In this document: piece by piece, positions 1 through 7,711 of the stretch
Numbering within the stretch: the first letter of the stretch is position 1
Layout: the number at the start of each line of letters is the position of its first letter
Source of the DNA: Methanobacteriota archaeon
GTDB lineage: Archaea; Altiarchaeota; Altiarchaeia; IMC4; QMZM01
Assembly (NCBI GenBank): GCA_903930485.1
Contig: CAIYYO010000086.1
Location: forward strand, 1-11,953
Reading direction: 5' to 3'
Length of the DNA stretch: 11,953 nucleotides
Position numbers and translations under genes: made by a program
The notes under the pieces: model-generated
Seen by the model: only the letters and a program-made list of their open reading frames with translations
Databases searched by the model: none
Told to the model about the DNA's origin: nothing

Positions 1-592
1 GCAGTCTTACCTGATGGGCGTGCACGGACAGTGTGACAACAGTTATTTTAGCTGTTATTCCGCGAGCGAGGGAGGCCTTTTCGCAGGATACAAGTGCTTT
101 AAGACGTCGAACGGATTCTACGCTCCTGCGACTGAGAGATTCAATCTGCGGTTCGACTTGTCCGATATTCCAAAGAACGCGGAGATTTTGGGTGCAAAAC
201 TTTATCTCAAGGCTTCTGAGGTCGGAGGAAAACAGACGGTTAACGTGTATTCCGTTAATAAGATACCAGAGGTCGTGAAGTGCCTGCCGGGCGGCGACAT
301 ATGTACGAAACCCTATTGTGGGGAATGCAAACCATTGTACGACCTTGGCGGAACGGTTGCTGCATCAGCAGAGATCTCATCGGCAGGCCAGTATTCATTC
401 GATGTGACGAATTCGATAAAGGAAAAATTGGCGGGCAACGGAATCGTCTCGCTGCAAGTCAGGGGCGCAGAAGGCATATGGGAGAGCCTGGGGCAGACTT
501 CGTGCTCGATAGAGAATGATTGGAACAAGAGGGATGTTTCGTTCGTTGCGGGAGGAAGGGACGGACCTTATCTAGGATTATCCTACAAATGA
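1..592 (+). CDS. Gene 1 (5'-truncated by window edge): C-terminal DNRLRE/CBM96-like domain of a secreted paralogue
   Basis: The frame is open from base 2 (codon CAG) to a TGA at 590-592, giving 196 residues. The ATG at 14-16 is internal: the same Met lies in the middle of all five other copies (motif KEQSYLMGVHG), so the true start is off the left edge. The visible part is the whole DNRLRE-type domain: an LRFDLSDIP strand, GAKLYLKAS, a YSFDVTN strand-helix element, and a terminal R-DGPYL strand. It also holds the eight cysteines conserved in the array, including CLPGGDICTKPYCGEC. DNRLRE/CBM96 domains are extracellular beta-sandwich modules, some of which bind polysaccharide. It differs from its sisters by HGQC instead of HGAC (shared only with gene 6), GGLF instead of GSLF, and a divergent end (LGLSYK instead of LEVVYK). 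Gene 2 starts 50 bp downstream. The ligand is not inferable. Confidence 0.93.
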   Translation, partial: QSYLMGVHGQCDNSYFSCYSASEGGLFAGYKCFKTSNGFYAPATERFNLRFDLSDIPKNAEILGAKLYLKASEVGGKQTVNVYSVNKIPEVVKCLPGGDICTKPYCGECKPLYDLGGTVAASAEISSAGQYSFDVTNSIKEKLAGNGIVSLQVRGAEGIWESLGQTSCSIENDWNKRDVSFVAGGRDGPYLGLSYK

Positions 593-594
593 AC

Positions 595-599
595 TTTTT
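595..599 (+). terminator. Possible archaeal oligo-T terminator after gene 1
   Basis: Five T residues follow the gene 1 stop by two bases. Archaeal RNA polymerase often terminates on short T tracts without a hairpin, and no stem is visible here. The tract almost touches the TATA-like box of gene 2, so it could equally be promoter sequence. Confidence 0.25.
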
Positions 600-603
600 A
601 AGG

Positions 604-613
604 CTTTTATAGG
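604..613 (+). promoter_or_regulatory. TATA-like box of gene 2
   Basis: CTTTTATAGG lies about 35 bases upstream of the ATG at 643. With the usual archaeal TATA-to-start-site distance of about 25 bases, transcription would begin near 632-638. This gives a leaderless or nearly leaderless mRNA and suits the ATG at 643 better than the in-frame TTG at 634. Confidence 0.45.
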
Positions 614-642
614 TTGCCAAATTAATATTTGATTTGAGTAGG

Positions 643-2703
643 ATGGAAGTAAAAATTGCATTCACAGGATTATGTCTATTGATATTGATGTCTTCTGCAT
701 CCGCTTTGGAGGGGGGTTTTCTTTACCATGCCCTGGGCGGAGCTATGTGGTGGCCTTGGGCTTGCGTTACTGAGAAGGGCGCCAAAGGCGTCTGTAAATG
801 TACTCAAAGTTTTCTTCACTCCGAGTATGTAAATAATTATGACAGTCCAGACGAATGTAATCCCTATAACTACTATACTTATAAAAGCGGCTATGGACAA
901 TATACGCCTACCCAAGAAGAAATTAATAACTTCAATCGACTTTTCTCTTGTAATGAGGGAAATTTTTGTGGCGCATCTGAGTGCCCTTTCGGATATGGAG
1001 CTTTATTCGGATACAGCGGTAATCCCCAGATATGCAGAAATTTGGATTTGGATAATAGCGAGCCAATAGACGGTTATTCCTGGGGTCTTTATCTGGACAT
1101 TACTGTACCGGAAGATTTGAAAATGGTTTCTTCCGATGGCCAGGTGATAGACGATCAGCTTTGTGTTGGGGATAAGTTCGTATTGACGAAAGGAGTTAGC
1201 AAAGGCGAATGGTGGGAGAAGGGTGGAAACCTGGATTCTCCGCCAATTTACTGGGTTGATGACGTCGAGAAGCTTACAGACAGGATAATCGAGTATCACA
1301 AAAACACACCTAGGACTGAGGAAGAATTCAACGCTGAGCATATTATGACTGGCTTCAAAGAGGTGCCTGATGGTTTTATCGACCCGCTTACAGGGGTTCC
1401 CGTTTATAATTTTATGTATTTAACAGGTAGCATGGTTTGTAGTCTCAAAGAAAATGGGGTTGACCCAAAAGGTGACTTGATTAGAAAAATCAATGGTTAT
1501 TATGAAGTTACGGCCCCGGGAGAAATCAATCTCAAAGACGCTTACGTAGTAGAATGCATGCTTTATTACTATAAAAGCCCATCCAGTGGGACTATAAAGA
1601 TGCCCATGTTGATAGAGGTTGGACCAGACGCTAGAATGGATGGAGATTATGGTCAAACGATAATGAAAGGTTCAAATAACCAGAGTTGGATTGACTTTAT
1701 TCCGTATAACTCCAAAGAAGACTTCTTCAAAGTGGGGAGCATAGGAATCAATAAGACGATAAAAGTAATAGACCCCGCCAAGCCTAGGGTCGAGTTATCA
1801 GTTGTCGGCGGCAATGCCCTCAATTTCGGAGAACCGAATACGTTGCGTATCCTCGTCAACAATTCCGGCGACATCGCTGTTTCCATAAAGAGCGTCTATT
1901 CCAAACCCTCGGGCAAACTGGTCTCCTGCGACCTTCAGACACTGCCGCCCGGCCAGCAGGCCGAGTGTTTGCTTTTGGCGACGCCAATCCAGGGCCAGGG
2001 GCTCTCGGTCGAAGTCTCATACGACTACAAGTCCTGCGGACGCAGCCAGACCGGACTCGTCACAAAAACGCTGATCGATTCCAAAACCTTTCGCCCGATT
2101 TTGAAGGAGCAGTCTTATCTCATGGGCGTGCACGGGGCATGCGATAACAGCTATTACAGTTGTTATTCAGCGAGCGAGGGAAGCCTCTTCGCAGGATACA
2201 AGTGCTATAAGACCGCGAACGGGTTCTACGCCCCGGCGACCGAGAGAATCAATTTGCGGTTCTATCTATCCGATGTTCCGAAAAATGCGGAAATCCTTGG
2301 CGCAAAATTATATCTGAAGGCGTCCGAGTTCGGAGGAAAACAAACAATTAATATCTACTCAGTTAACAAGATACCTGAAGTCGTTAAATGCCTGCCCGGC
2401 GGCGACATATGCACGAAACCGTATTGCGGAGAATGCAAGCCGTTATATGATATTGCTGGAACACTCGCCTCTTCGGCAGAGATGTCTTCGGCAGGACAGT
2501 ACGCTTTCGATGTTACGAATCCAGTAAAGGAAAAATTGGCAGGCGACGGCATCGTTTCGTTGCAGATTAGAGGTGAAGAAGGCCTGTGGGAGAGCCTGGG
2601 ACAGAGTTCGTGTTCGATAGAAAACGACTGGGACAAACGCGACATCTCCTTCGATGCGGGAGGAAGAGACGGGCCGTATCTGGAGATCGCGTACAAGGGA
2701 TAA
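643..2703 (+). CDS. Gene 2: secreted modular protein with type-A cysteine-rich head, CARDB/Ig-like and DNRLRE domains
   Basis: This gene encodes 686 residues. The ATG at 643 is chosen over the in-frame TTG at 634 because it puts MEVKIAF directly before the hydrophobic core and fits the promoter distance. A signal peptide spans about 1-21, with likely cleavage at SASA/LEGG. The head (about 22-150) has eight cysteines, WWPWACVTEKGAKGVCKC and ECPFGYG, and matches the head of gene 4. The conserved module follows at about 152-210 (VCVGD-type QLCVGD, GEWW, DSPPIYWVDD). Next come a variable insert and a VCSL...VECMLYYY element. The CARDB/Ig-like domain is at about 380-485 (sequence FGEPNTLRILVNNSGD) and the DNRLRE-like domain at about 487-686. 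An NKT sequon sits at the domain junction. The gene ends with one extra Gly relative to its sisters. There is no membrane anchor at the C-terminus. It is probably an extracellular surface or adhesive protein; this function is inferred from domain types only. Confidence 0.95.
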   Translation: MEVKIAFTGLCLLILMSSASALEGGFLYHALGGAMWWPWACVTEKGAKGVCKCTQSFLHSEYVNNYDSPDECNPYNYYTYKSGYGQYTPTQEEINNFNRLFSCNEGNFCGASECPFGYGALFGYSGNPQICRNLDLDNSEPIDGYSWGLYLDITVPEDLKMVSSDGQVIDDQLCVGDKFVLTKGVSKGEWWEKGGNLDSPPIYWVDDVEKLTDRIIEYHKNTPRTEEEFNAEHIMTGFKEVPDGFIDPLTGVPVYNFMYLTGSMVCSLKENGVDPKGDLIRKINGYYEVTAPGEINLKDAYVVECMLYYYKSPSSGTIKMPMLIEVGPDARMDGDYGQTIMKGSNNQSWIDFIPYNSKEDFFKVGSIGINKTIKVIDPAKPRVELSVVGGNALNFGEPNTLRILVNNSGDIAVSIKSVYSKPSGKLVSCDLQTLPPGQQAECLLLATPIQGQGLSVEVSYDYKSCGRSQTGLVTKTLIDSKTFRPILKEQSYLMGVHGACDNSYYSCYSASEGSLFAGYKCYKTANGFYAPATERINLRFYLSDVPKNAEILGAKLYLKASEFGGKQTINIYSVNKIPEVVKCLPGGDICTKPYCGECKPLYDIAGTLASSAEMSSAGQYAFDVTNPVKEKLAGDGIVSLQIRGEEGLWESLGQSSCSIENDWDKRDISFDAGGRDGPYLEIAYKG

Positions 2704-3115
2704 AAGAAATTATTTGCCGCCTCACCTATAATCCGGTTCCTTGAACGCCTGAACTTGGTATTTGGAGATCTTCGCTCCTTTTTATTTCCAAGATTCCGAT
2801 GCGAGGCCGGCTTTCTCGGATGGGCTGCCTAGGAATTCCTCCTTGTCCGGGGAATGCTCCTAGACCTGCGGCAGATAGGTGGCGGACCTGCCTTTGTGCT
2901 CGATTATTATCCCGTCCGTTCCGGCTTCGATCTTTTCAGTATTTTCTTCCGGGCTCTTGGCCTCTATCTTTTCCGGCTCGATCATGCCCGTCAAAGGGCT
3001 GCAGGTCCTGCTTTCCGCTTTGGAATGGGTAAAATCTTATCCAGTCAAGATTTCGGCCACTCGTGGAGTGGATTTGCGGCCGTTTCATCCCGCGACGAAT
3101 TTTCTTTGATGGCGA
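2704..3115 (-). pseudogene. Decayed AMMECR1-family gene remnant
   Basis: Read on the - strand from 2985 to 2722, one frame gives IEPEKIEAKSPEENTEKIE, then DGIIIEHKGRSATYLPQV, stop, EHSPDKEEFLGSPSEKAGL, SESWK, stop, KGAKISKYQVQAFKEPDYR, stop. This follows the order of the C-terminal half of AMMECR1 proteins: a PE-I segment, G-DG-II, a LPQV motif, D-EEFL, KAGL, W, and a final K-Y/F-aromatic strand. The two internal stops (TAG 2862-2860, TAA 2784-2782) and the final TGA (2724-2722) share this frame. A further piece at about 3119-3035 in a shifted frame (AIKENSSRDETAANP, then LDKI) resembles the preceding region, so at least one frameshift is present. The N-terminal part with the family's LRGCIG signature is missing. 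Intact archaeal members have about 190-210 residues; about 130 are recognisable here. It lies tail-to-tail with gene 2, and its broken 5' end abuts the gene 3 promoter. Confidence 0.8.
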
Positions 3116-3129
3116 CGTATTTATACTCG
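3116..3129 (+). promoter_or_regulatory. TATA-like box of gene 3, shared with gene 4
   Basis: CGTATTTATACTCG differs by one base from the element before gene 4. The predicted transcription start, about 25 bases downstream, falls near AGTAAT at 3141-3146, a hexamer also found after the gene 4 box. This leaves a leader of about 20-30 bases. No Shine-Dalgarno sequence is seen; the start is preceded by TATAAATAA. Confidence 0.5.
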
Positions 3130-3169
3130 ACAGACTAACTAGTAATTGACTCCTCGTCGCTATAAATAA

Positions 3170-5458
3170 ATGAAAACGATTTTCGTAGGATTCAAGAGAG
3201 AAAAATACGTCTTGGCAGTAACGGCTATTTTGTTTTTGTTCGCTACAAACACCTTAGCTCTTCAGGCAAGAGTGCGTTACGACCCTGTAAATTACGCTGG
3301 CTGGGGTCCGTGGGTGTACATCACCGAATTGAAGAAATGCTTTAGTAGTTGGGGAGATGCTTGGTACATGAATTCGGATCCGGAGGTCCGTCGGTGTCCT
3401 TTCGAGGCTGCGACACTGTTGGTTTGGAGAACTGGTTGGGGTTTCACGGAAGTATGTTCTGACTCTATCTACCAGCCTAAGGCGGTCGAGGTTACGGCGG
3501 TCGAGGTCAACTACTTTGAAACGGATTTAACCATTCCCGGAGACCTTAAGCTGGTTTCTTCTGACGGGAGCGTAATCAACGACGAGGTGTGCGTCGGAGA
3601 CAGCGTGAAGGTTGTCAAAGGGGTCAACAAGGGAGAGTACTGGAACGAGGGAGGAAATGATGATTCTCCGTCCATTTATTGGGTGGATGATGTCGAATCT
3701 TTTGTGAGCGGACTGGTAGCTTTCCATGAAAAAACCTTAACGGATGAAGGTTATGTGACCCTAACGGAAGATCAAGAGAAGGAGGTAATGAAAGATTCGG
3801 CGATAGATGGATATGTGGATGATCTTACCGGAATTCCAGTATTTAATACGCAATTCCCCGCTCCTAATCCTACGGACTGCTATTACTTGTTGGATGATTC
3901 AAATGGTAAAATCGAAAAAGATTTGGATAATGGGATAGCATCTGAAGAGTTGCTTAAGGCTATGAATCTGCAGGATATTACGTCAATCCAATTTAAAAAA
4001 ACAGCATATCGGACGTGGGGAGAATTTACTGGATATGAATATAATAAAGATCAAACAAGCATGTATATAACAAAAGATAATAACACGTTATTCCTCTGCG
4101 GCGTTCACGAGCTTACTTATTCTATTTCTCGAGACGTCCGCACAATCGGCCGACTTGTCTGCAGTATTAAGGATAATTCTTCGTCAATTTCCGGCCTGGT
4201 CAAGGAAGGAGACTATTACCGTGTTTTAAACGTCCCGCAGATAGTGCTCGATCAACAGAACATCGTAGAATGCACATACTATCTTTATGGATTGCCGGGA
4301 TTTTCATATAAAATAGACCGTGGATATGGGTGGGATCTTAATCCATATGCTAATAACACACTCACACTCAAGAGACTCCAAGTTCCTTCAATAATGGATA
4401 TGGATCCGGGTTTGGAATTTTCAACCGGATCTGGTAGTTATCAATTTTCTGACGAACGCCAAATTTGCTCTTTAGAGGATTTATTGCGCGTCGGGACGAT
4501 AAATATCTCGAAGAACCTCAAGGTCGTCTCCCCCGCCGATCCAAAAGTCGAGGTCTCGGTCTTGGGCGCCGACGCCCTCAAATTCGGCGAGCCTAATGTT
4601 TTGCGTGTCTTGGTGAAGAATGCCGGCGACGTGGATATTTCTATCAAGTCCGTCTATTCCAATCCCGAAGGCAAACTGCTCTCCTGCGACTCTGAGAACT
4701 TGGCGCCCAGCAAGCAGGCTGAGTGTCTGCTCTCGGTTACGCCAATCCAGGGCCAAGGCCTTTCTGTCGAAGTTTCATACGATTACAAGTCCTGCGGCCG
4801 CAGCCAGGTCGGCCTCGTCACCCAGATGTTGATCGATTCCAAAGTCGTCCGTCCGGTCTTGAAGGAGCAGTCTTATCTTATGGGCGTGCATGGGGCGTGC
4901 GATAACAGTTACTACAGTTGTTATTCAGCGAGCGAGGGCAGTCTTTTCGCCGGATACAAGTGCTTTAAGACCGCGAACGGATTCTACACCCCTGCGACCG
5001 AGCGATTCAATATGCGATTCGATTTATCAGATATTCCAAAAAATGCCGAGATTCTTGGCGCAAAATTATATCTGAAGGCCTCAGAAGTCGGAGGAAAACA
5101 GACGATTAATGTCTACTCAGTTAACAAGATCCCTGAAGCAGTGAAATGCCTGCCGGGCGGCGACATATGCACGAAGCCCTATTGCGGCGAATGCAAGCCA
5201 TTATACGACATCGACGGAACAGTTGCCTCATCAGCAGAGCTATCTTCGACAGGACAGTATTCATTCGACGTTACGAATCAGTTGAAAGAGAAAATCGCCG
5301 GCGACGGCATCGTGTCCCTGCAGATCCGTGGCGCAGAAGGCCTCTGGGAGAATCAGGGCCAGAGTTCATGTTCGGTAGAAAACGACTGGGATAAACGAGA
5401 CGTATCCTTCGACGCAGGGGGAAGGGATGGGCCGTATCTGGAGGTCGTCTACAAATGA
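3170..5458 (+). CDS. Gene 3: secreted modular protein with type-B head and long insert, CARDB/Ig-like and DNRLRE domains
   Basis: At 762 residues this is the longest complete copy. The ATG at 3170 begins a signal peptide with a basic n-region (FKREK) and a hydrophobic core at 13-29, with likely cleavage at TLA/LQAR (after residue 30). The head has only three cysteines, including RRCPFEAATL, which resembles YCPFEAETI of gene 6. The conserved module runs at about 120-176 (VCVGD with Cys141; WVDD with Trp171). It is followed by DDLTGIPVF and a long insert, also of the gene 6 type (DDSNGKIEKDLDNGI). Then come LVCSIK...VECTYYLYG, the CARDB/Ig-like domain (about 458-560) and the DNRLRE-like domain (about 565-762). 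An NIS sequon lies before the CARDB-like domain. No C-terminal anchor is visible. The insert and head look more A/T-rich than the 3' half. An extracellular binding or structural role is inferred only. Confidence 0.95.
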   Translation: MKTIFVGFKREKYVLAVTAILFLFATNTLALQARVRYDPVNYAGWGPWVYITELKKCFSSWGDAWYMNSDPEVRRCPFEAATLLVWRTGWGFTEVCSDSIYQPKAVEVTAVEVNYFETDLTIPGDLKLVSSDGSVINDEVCVGDSVKVVKGVNKGEYWNEGGNDDSPSIYWVDDVESFVSGLVAFHEKTLTDEGYVTLTEDQEKEVMKDSAIDGYVDDLTGIPVFNTQFPAPNPTDCYYLLDDSNGKIEKDLDNGIASEELLKAMNLQDITSIQFKKTAYRTWGEFTGYEYNKDQTSMYITKDNNTLFLCGVHELTYSISRDVRTIGRLVCSIKDNSSSISGLVKEGDYYRVLNVPQIVLDQQNIVECTYYLYGLPGFSYKIDRGYGWDLNPYANNTLTLKRLQVPSIMDMDPGLEFSTGSGSYQFSDERQICSLEDLLRVGTINISKNLKVVSPADPKVEVSVLGADALKFGEPNVLRVLVKNAGDVDISIKSVYSNPEGKLLSCDSENLAPSKQAECLLSVTPIQGQGLSVEVSYDYKSCGRSQVGLVTQMLIDSKVVRPVLKEQSYLMGVHGACDNSYYSCYSASEGSLFAGYKCFKTANGFYTPATERFNMRFDLSDIPKNAEILGAKLYLKASEVGGKQTINVYSVNKIPEAVKCLPGGDICTKPYCGECKPLYDIDGTVASSAELSSTGQYSFDVTNQLKEKIAGDGIVSLQIRGAEGLWENQGQSSCSVENDWDKRDVSFDAGGRDGPYLEVVYK

Positions 5459-5467
5459 TCTCTAATC

Positions 5468-5472
5468 TTTTT
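5468..5472 (+). terminator. Possible oligo-T terminator after gene 3
   Basis: A run of five T residues begins 10 bases after the gene 3 stop and 6 bases before the gene 4 TATA-like element. No hairpin is seen. It is plausible as an intrinsic archaeal terminator separating two independently transcribed genes, but the signal is weak. Confidence 0.3.
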
Positions 5473-5477
5473 ATTAG

Positions 5478-5491
5478 CGTATTTATAGTCG
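5478..5491 (+). promoter_or_regulatory. TATA-like box of gene 4, shared with gene 3
   Basis: CGTATTTATAGTCG matches the gene 3 element at 13 of 14 bases. As there, AGTAAT follows (5510-5515), and TATACAAATAAA sits directly before the ATG. The distance from the box to the ATG is about 75 bases, compared with about 45 for gene 3, so the two upstream regions are homologous with an indel between the shared blocks. Confidence 0.5.
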
Positions 5492-5562
5492 TTTTTACCA
5501 TTCCTAAACAGTAATAGCCCTTATTGCATTGGATCCTTACTTAGGGGTAGTATACAAATAAA

Positions 5563-7647
5563 ATGAAAGAAAAGTTTTTTCTGTTAGGGTTTTGTGTGCT
5601 GTTTTTTTCAGTACAAGCTTATTCAATTCAGGAGATGGTTTCCTTCGTGATCATGAGCGATGGCCGTGGTTGGTGGCCGTATGCTTGCGTCACTGAGAAC
5701 GGGGCCAAGGATATCTGCGAGTGCGGCAGGTTCATGAATGATCTGAACTATTCCTCCGAGACCATCGACTTTGATATGTCCAAGGCGAGCAATGATTCCG
5801 CAGAGTGTATGAACAAGTGCTTCTATAACTTCTGCGGCGCACGAGAATGCCCCTTTGGGCCGGGCGTTGCCGGTCCGGACAACATCCGTAATATGCAACC
5901 CTGCGCTCCCTCCGCTACGGGTCCTTTCACCTTTGACCCTTACGCCACAGGGGTAGTATCCGATATAACGGTTGACGCGGACGTACAACTTGTCAAAACG
6001 GACGGCAGCGTTGTCGGAGACGAGCTCTGCTTATACGACGAGTTCACTTACCAAAGGGGGACGGCCAGCGGGGAATATTGGTGGGACGGGGGATTCTATG
6101 ATTCGCCGCCGGTGCAGTGGGTCGATGACGTGAAGGTTGTGGCCAAAAAGCTCCTGGATTATCATGCCCAAGCTATGGCCGACGACGGCTTTGTTTACAA
6201 TTCAAACCATGAAGTCCCGGACAACCGGATGGGAAGCGACCAGATGCAGACATACAATGACCCTCTGACAGGTCTCGACGTCTATTCTCATCCGATATAC
6301 CAAGTCTTGGCTAAATGGGAAGATTTACCGGGCGGCAACCCGAAAGGTAAGATAACAGGCGCCCTAGTATGCAGCATCGGGGGGGCGAACCTGAGCGAAT
6401 CCTCTTCAATAGTGCAAAACGGGGAAAAATTCAAGGTGATGAAGCCCGGAGACCTAGAGTTCACCCTGAACTACCCCGTCGAGTGCATGTACTACTATTA
6501 CGGGAGATACGACCCGGTAGATTACGACACAAAGCCCAAGTTTTACAAGGACGATCACTACTACACCTACAAGCTCCCTACGATCGTATACCGTATAACC
6601 GACTACGGGGGCTACACCGTGGGGCGTATGTATTTCGGGCAGAACGTCAGATATAATTCAGTCGACGACTTCTTCACGGTGGGTTCGATAGGCGTGGATA
6701 AAAAGATACACGTCGTAGACCCCCCCAAACCGGTCGTTGAAGTTTCCATCGCAGGTGGGGATGACATAAAAACCGGGGTGCCCAGCACTCTCAGGGTCCT
6801 GGTAAAAAATACCGGCAACGTTGACGTCTCCTTAAAGAGCGTCCACTCTACGCCGGCAGGTCAATTCATCTCCTGCGATTCAGGCGTCCTCCATTCCGGC
6901 GACGTCGGAGAATGCCTTATCACAGTAACTCCGGAAGCGGGCAAGGGCCTCTCGGTAGAAGTCTCATACGATTACATGGCCTGCGGCCGAAGCCAGGTCG
7001 GCCTCGTAACCAAGGCAGTGATCGATTCCAAGATCATCCATCCTGTTTTGAAGGAGGAGAGCTATTTGATGGGCGTGCACGGGGCGTGCGACAACAGCTA
7101 CTACAGCTGCCATTCCGCGAGCGAGGGCAGCCTTTTCGCCGGATACAAATGCTACAAGACGGCAAGCGGATTCTTTGCCCCCGCGACCGAGCGATTCAAC
7201 CTCAGGTTCGACCTATCCGAAATTCCCAAGAACGGAACCGTCTTGGGGGCAAAACTTTACCTGAAGGCGTCGGACGTTGGCGGAAAACAAGCAGTCAACG
7301 TCTACTCGGTGAACAAGATCCCAGAAGTCGTGAAATGCCTTCCGGGCGGAGACATATGCACGAAACCATACTGCGGGGAATGCAAACCGTTGTATGACCT
7401 TGACGGAACGGTTGCCTCATCAGTAGAAATCTCCTCGGCAGGACAGTACTCATTCGATGTTACGAACTCGATGAAGGATAAATTGGCCGGCGGCGGCATC
7501 GTGTCGCTGCAGGTCAGGGGCGCTGAAGGCCTGTGGGAGAGCCTGGGTCAGAGCTCGTGCACGGTCGAAAATGATTGGGATAAACGAGACGTCTCGTTCG
7601 ACGCAGGCGGAAGGGATGGACCGTATCTGGAAGTTGTGTATAAATAG
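5563..7647 (+). CDS. Gene 4: secreted modular protein with type-A cysteine-rich head, CARDB/Ig-like and DNRLRE domains
   Basis: This gene encodes 694 residues from the ATG at 5563, ending with TAG. The signal peptide is MKEKFFLLGFCVLFFSVQAYS with likely cleavage after Ser21, before IQEM. The head carries eight cysteines with WWPYACVTENGAKDICEC and ECPFGPG, clearly the gene 2 type. In the conserved module the usual CVGD is CLYD (Cys156), the only copy lacking the Gly; GEYWWDGG, DSPP and WVDD (Trp186) are kept. The insert is tyrosine-rich with VECMYYYYG. The CARDB/Ig-like domain is at about 391-493 and the DNRLRE-like domain at about 497-694. It also differs by KEESYL for KEQSYL and by losing the N-glycosylation sequon at the domain junction (VDKK). 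Base composition appears more G/C-rich than in its neighbours. A 52-base stretch near its 3' end is identical to gene 5. The function is not established. Confidence 0.95.
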   Translation: MKEKFFLLGFCVLFFSVQAYSIQEMVSFVIMSDGRGWWPYACVTENGAKDICECGRFMNDLNYSSETIDFDMSKASNDSAECMNKCFYNFCGARECPFGPGVAGPDNIRNMQPCAPSATGPFTFDPYATGVVSDITVDADVQLVKTDGSVVGDELCLYDEFTYQRGTASGEYWWDGGFYDSPPVQWVDDVKVVAKKLLDYHAQAMADDGFVYNSNHEVPDNRMGSDQMQTYNDPLTGLDVYSHPIYQVLAKWEDLPGGNPKGKITGALVCSIGGANLSESSSIVQNGEKFKVMKPGDLEFTLNYPVECMYYYYGRYDPVDYDTKPKFYKDDHYYTYKLPTIVYRITDYGGYTVGRMYFGQNVRYNSVDDFFTVGSIGVDKKIHVVDPPKPVVEVSIAGGDDIKTGVPSTLRVLVKNTGNVDVSLKSVHSTPAGQFISCDSGVLHSGDVGECLITVTPEAGKGLSVEVSYDYMACGRSQVGLVTKAVIDSKIIHPVLKEESYLMGVHGACDNSYYSCHSASEGSLFAGYKCYKTASGFFAPATERFNLRFDLSEIPKNGTVLGAKLYLKASDVGGKQAVNVYSVNKIPEVVKCLPGGDICTKPYCGECKPLYDLDGTVASSVEISSAGQYSFDVTNSMKDKLAGGGIVSLQVRGAEGLWESLGQSSCTVENDWDKRDVSFDAGGRDGPYLEVVYK
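7514..7565 (+). repeat. 52-bp tract identical to gene 5 (9546-9597)
   Basis: This stretch of the gene 4 DNRLRE domain (GAEGLWESLGQSSCT region) is base-for-base the same as in gene 5, synonymous positions included. Flanking sequence and the corresponding stretches of the other copies differ. It is consistent with recent gene conversion between neighbours. Confidence 0.85.
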
Positions 7648-7652
7648 TTGTG

Positions 7653-7662
7653 CCCTAAATAG
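7653..7662 (+). promoter_or_regulatory. Possible TATA-like box of gene 5
   Basis: CCCTAAATAG begins six bases after the gene 4 stop, about 50 bases before the ATG of gene 5. It resembles the gene 6 box (TTTAAATAGG), and both are followed by GTTCA. A second A/T-rich stretch at about 7673-7690 (CTTTATGATAAAAAAC) is an alternative box that would give a shorter leader. Confidence 0.35.
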
Positions 7663-7711
7663 TTCATGTTGTACTTTATGATAAAAAACTTTGATCTTCT
7701 GTGATGGCTAT

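Noticed and set aside
2782..2862. Stop-codon reassignment (TAG or TAA read as sense) as an explanation for stops in the AMMECR1 frame
   Set aside because: The array genes use TAA (gene 2), TAG (gene 4) and TGA (genes 1, 3, 5) as normal terminators at homologous positions. The remnant also has a frameshift and lacks its N-terminal part, so decay is simpler.
2799..3138. Three overlapping + strand open frames in the gap between genes 2 and 3
   Set aside because: They are antisense to the AMMECR1 remnant, which explains the open frames through biased codon composition. Their products look like no known protein and are not related to the array.
5543..5547. AGGGG before gene 4 as a Shine-Dalgarno sequence
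   Set aside because: It lies 15 bases before the ATG, too far for a typical site, and no comparable motif precedes genes 3, 5 or 6.
634..7711. TTG starts at 634 (gene 2) and 7691 (gene 5)
   Set aside because: Both would add a few polar residues ahead of signal peptides that begin cleanly at the downstream ATGs (643, 7712), as in genes 3 and 4.
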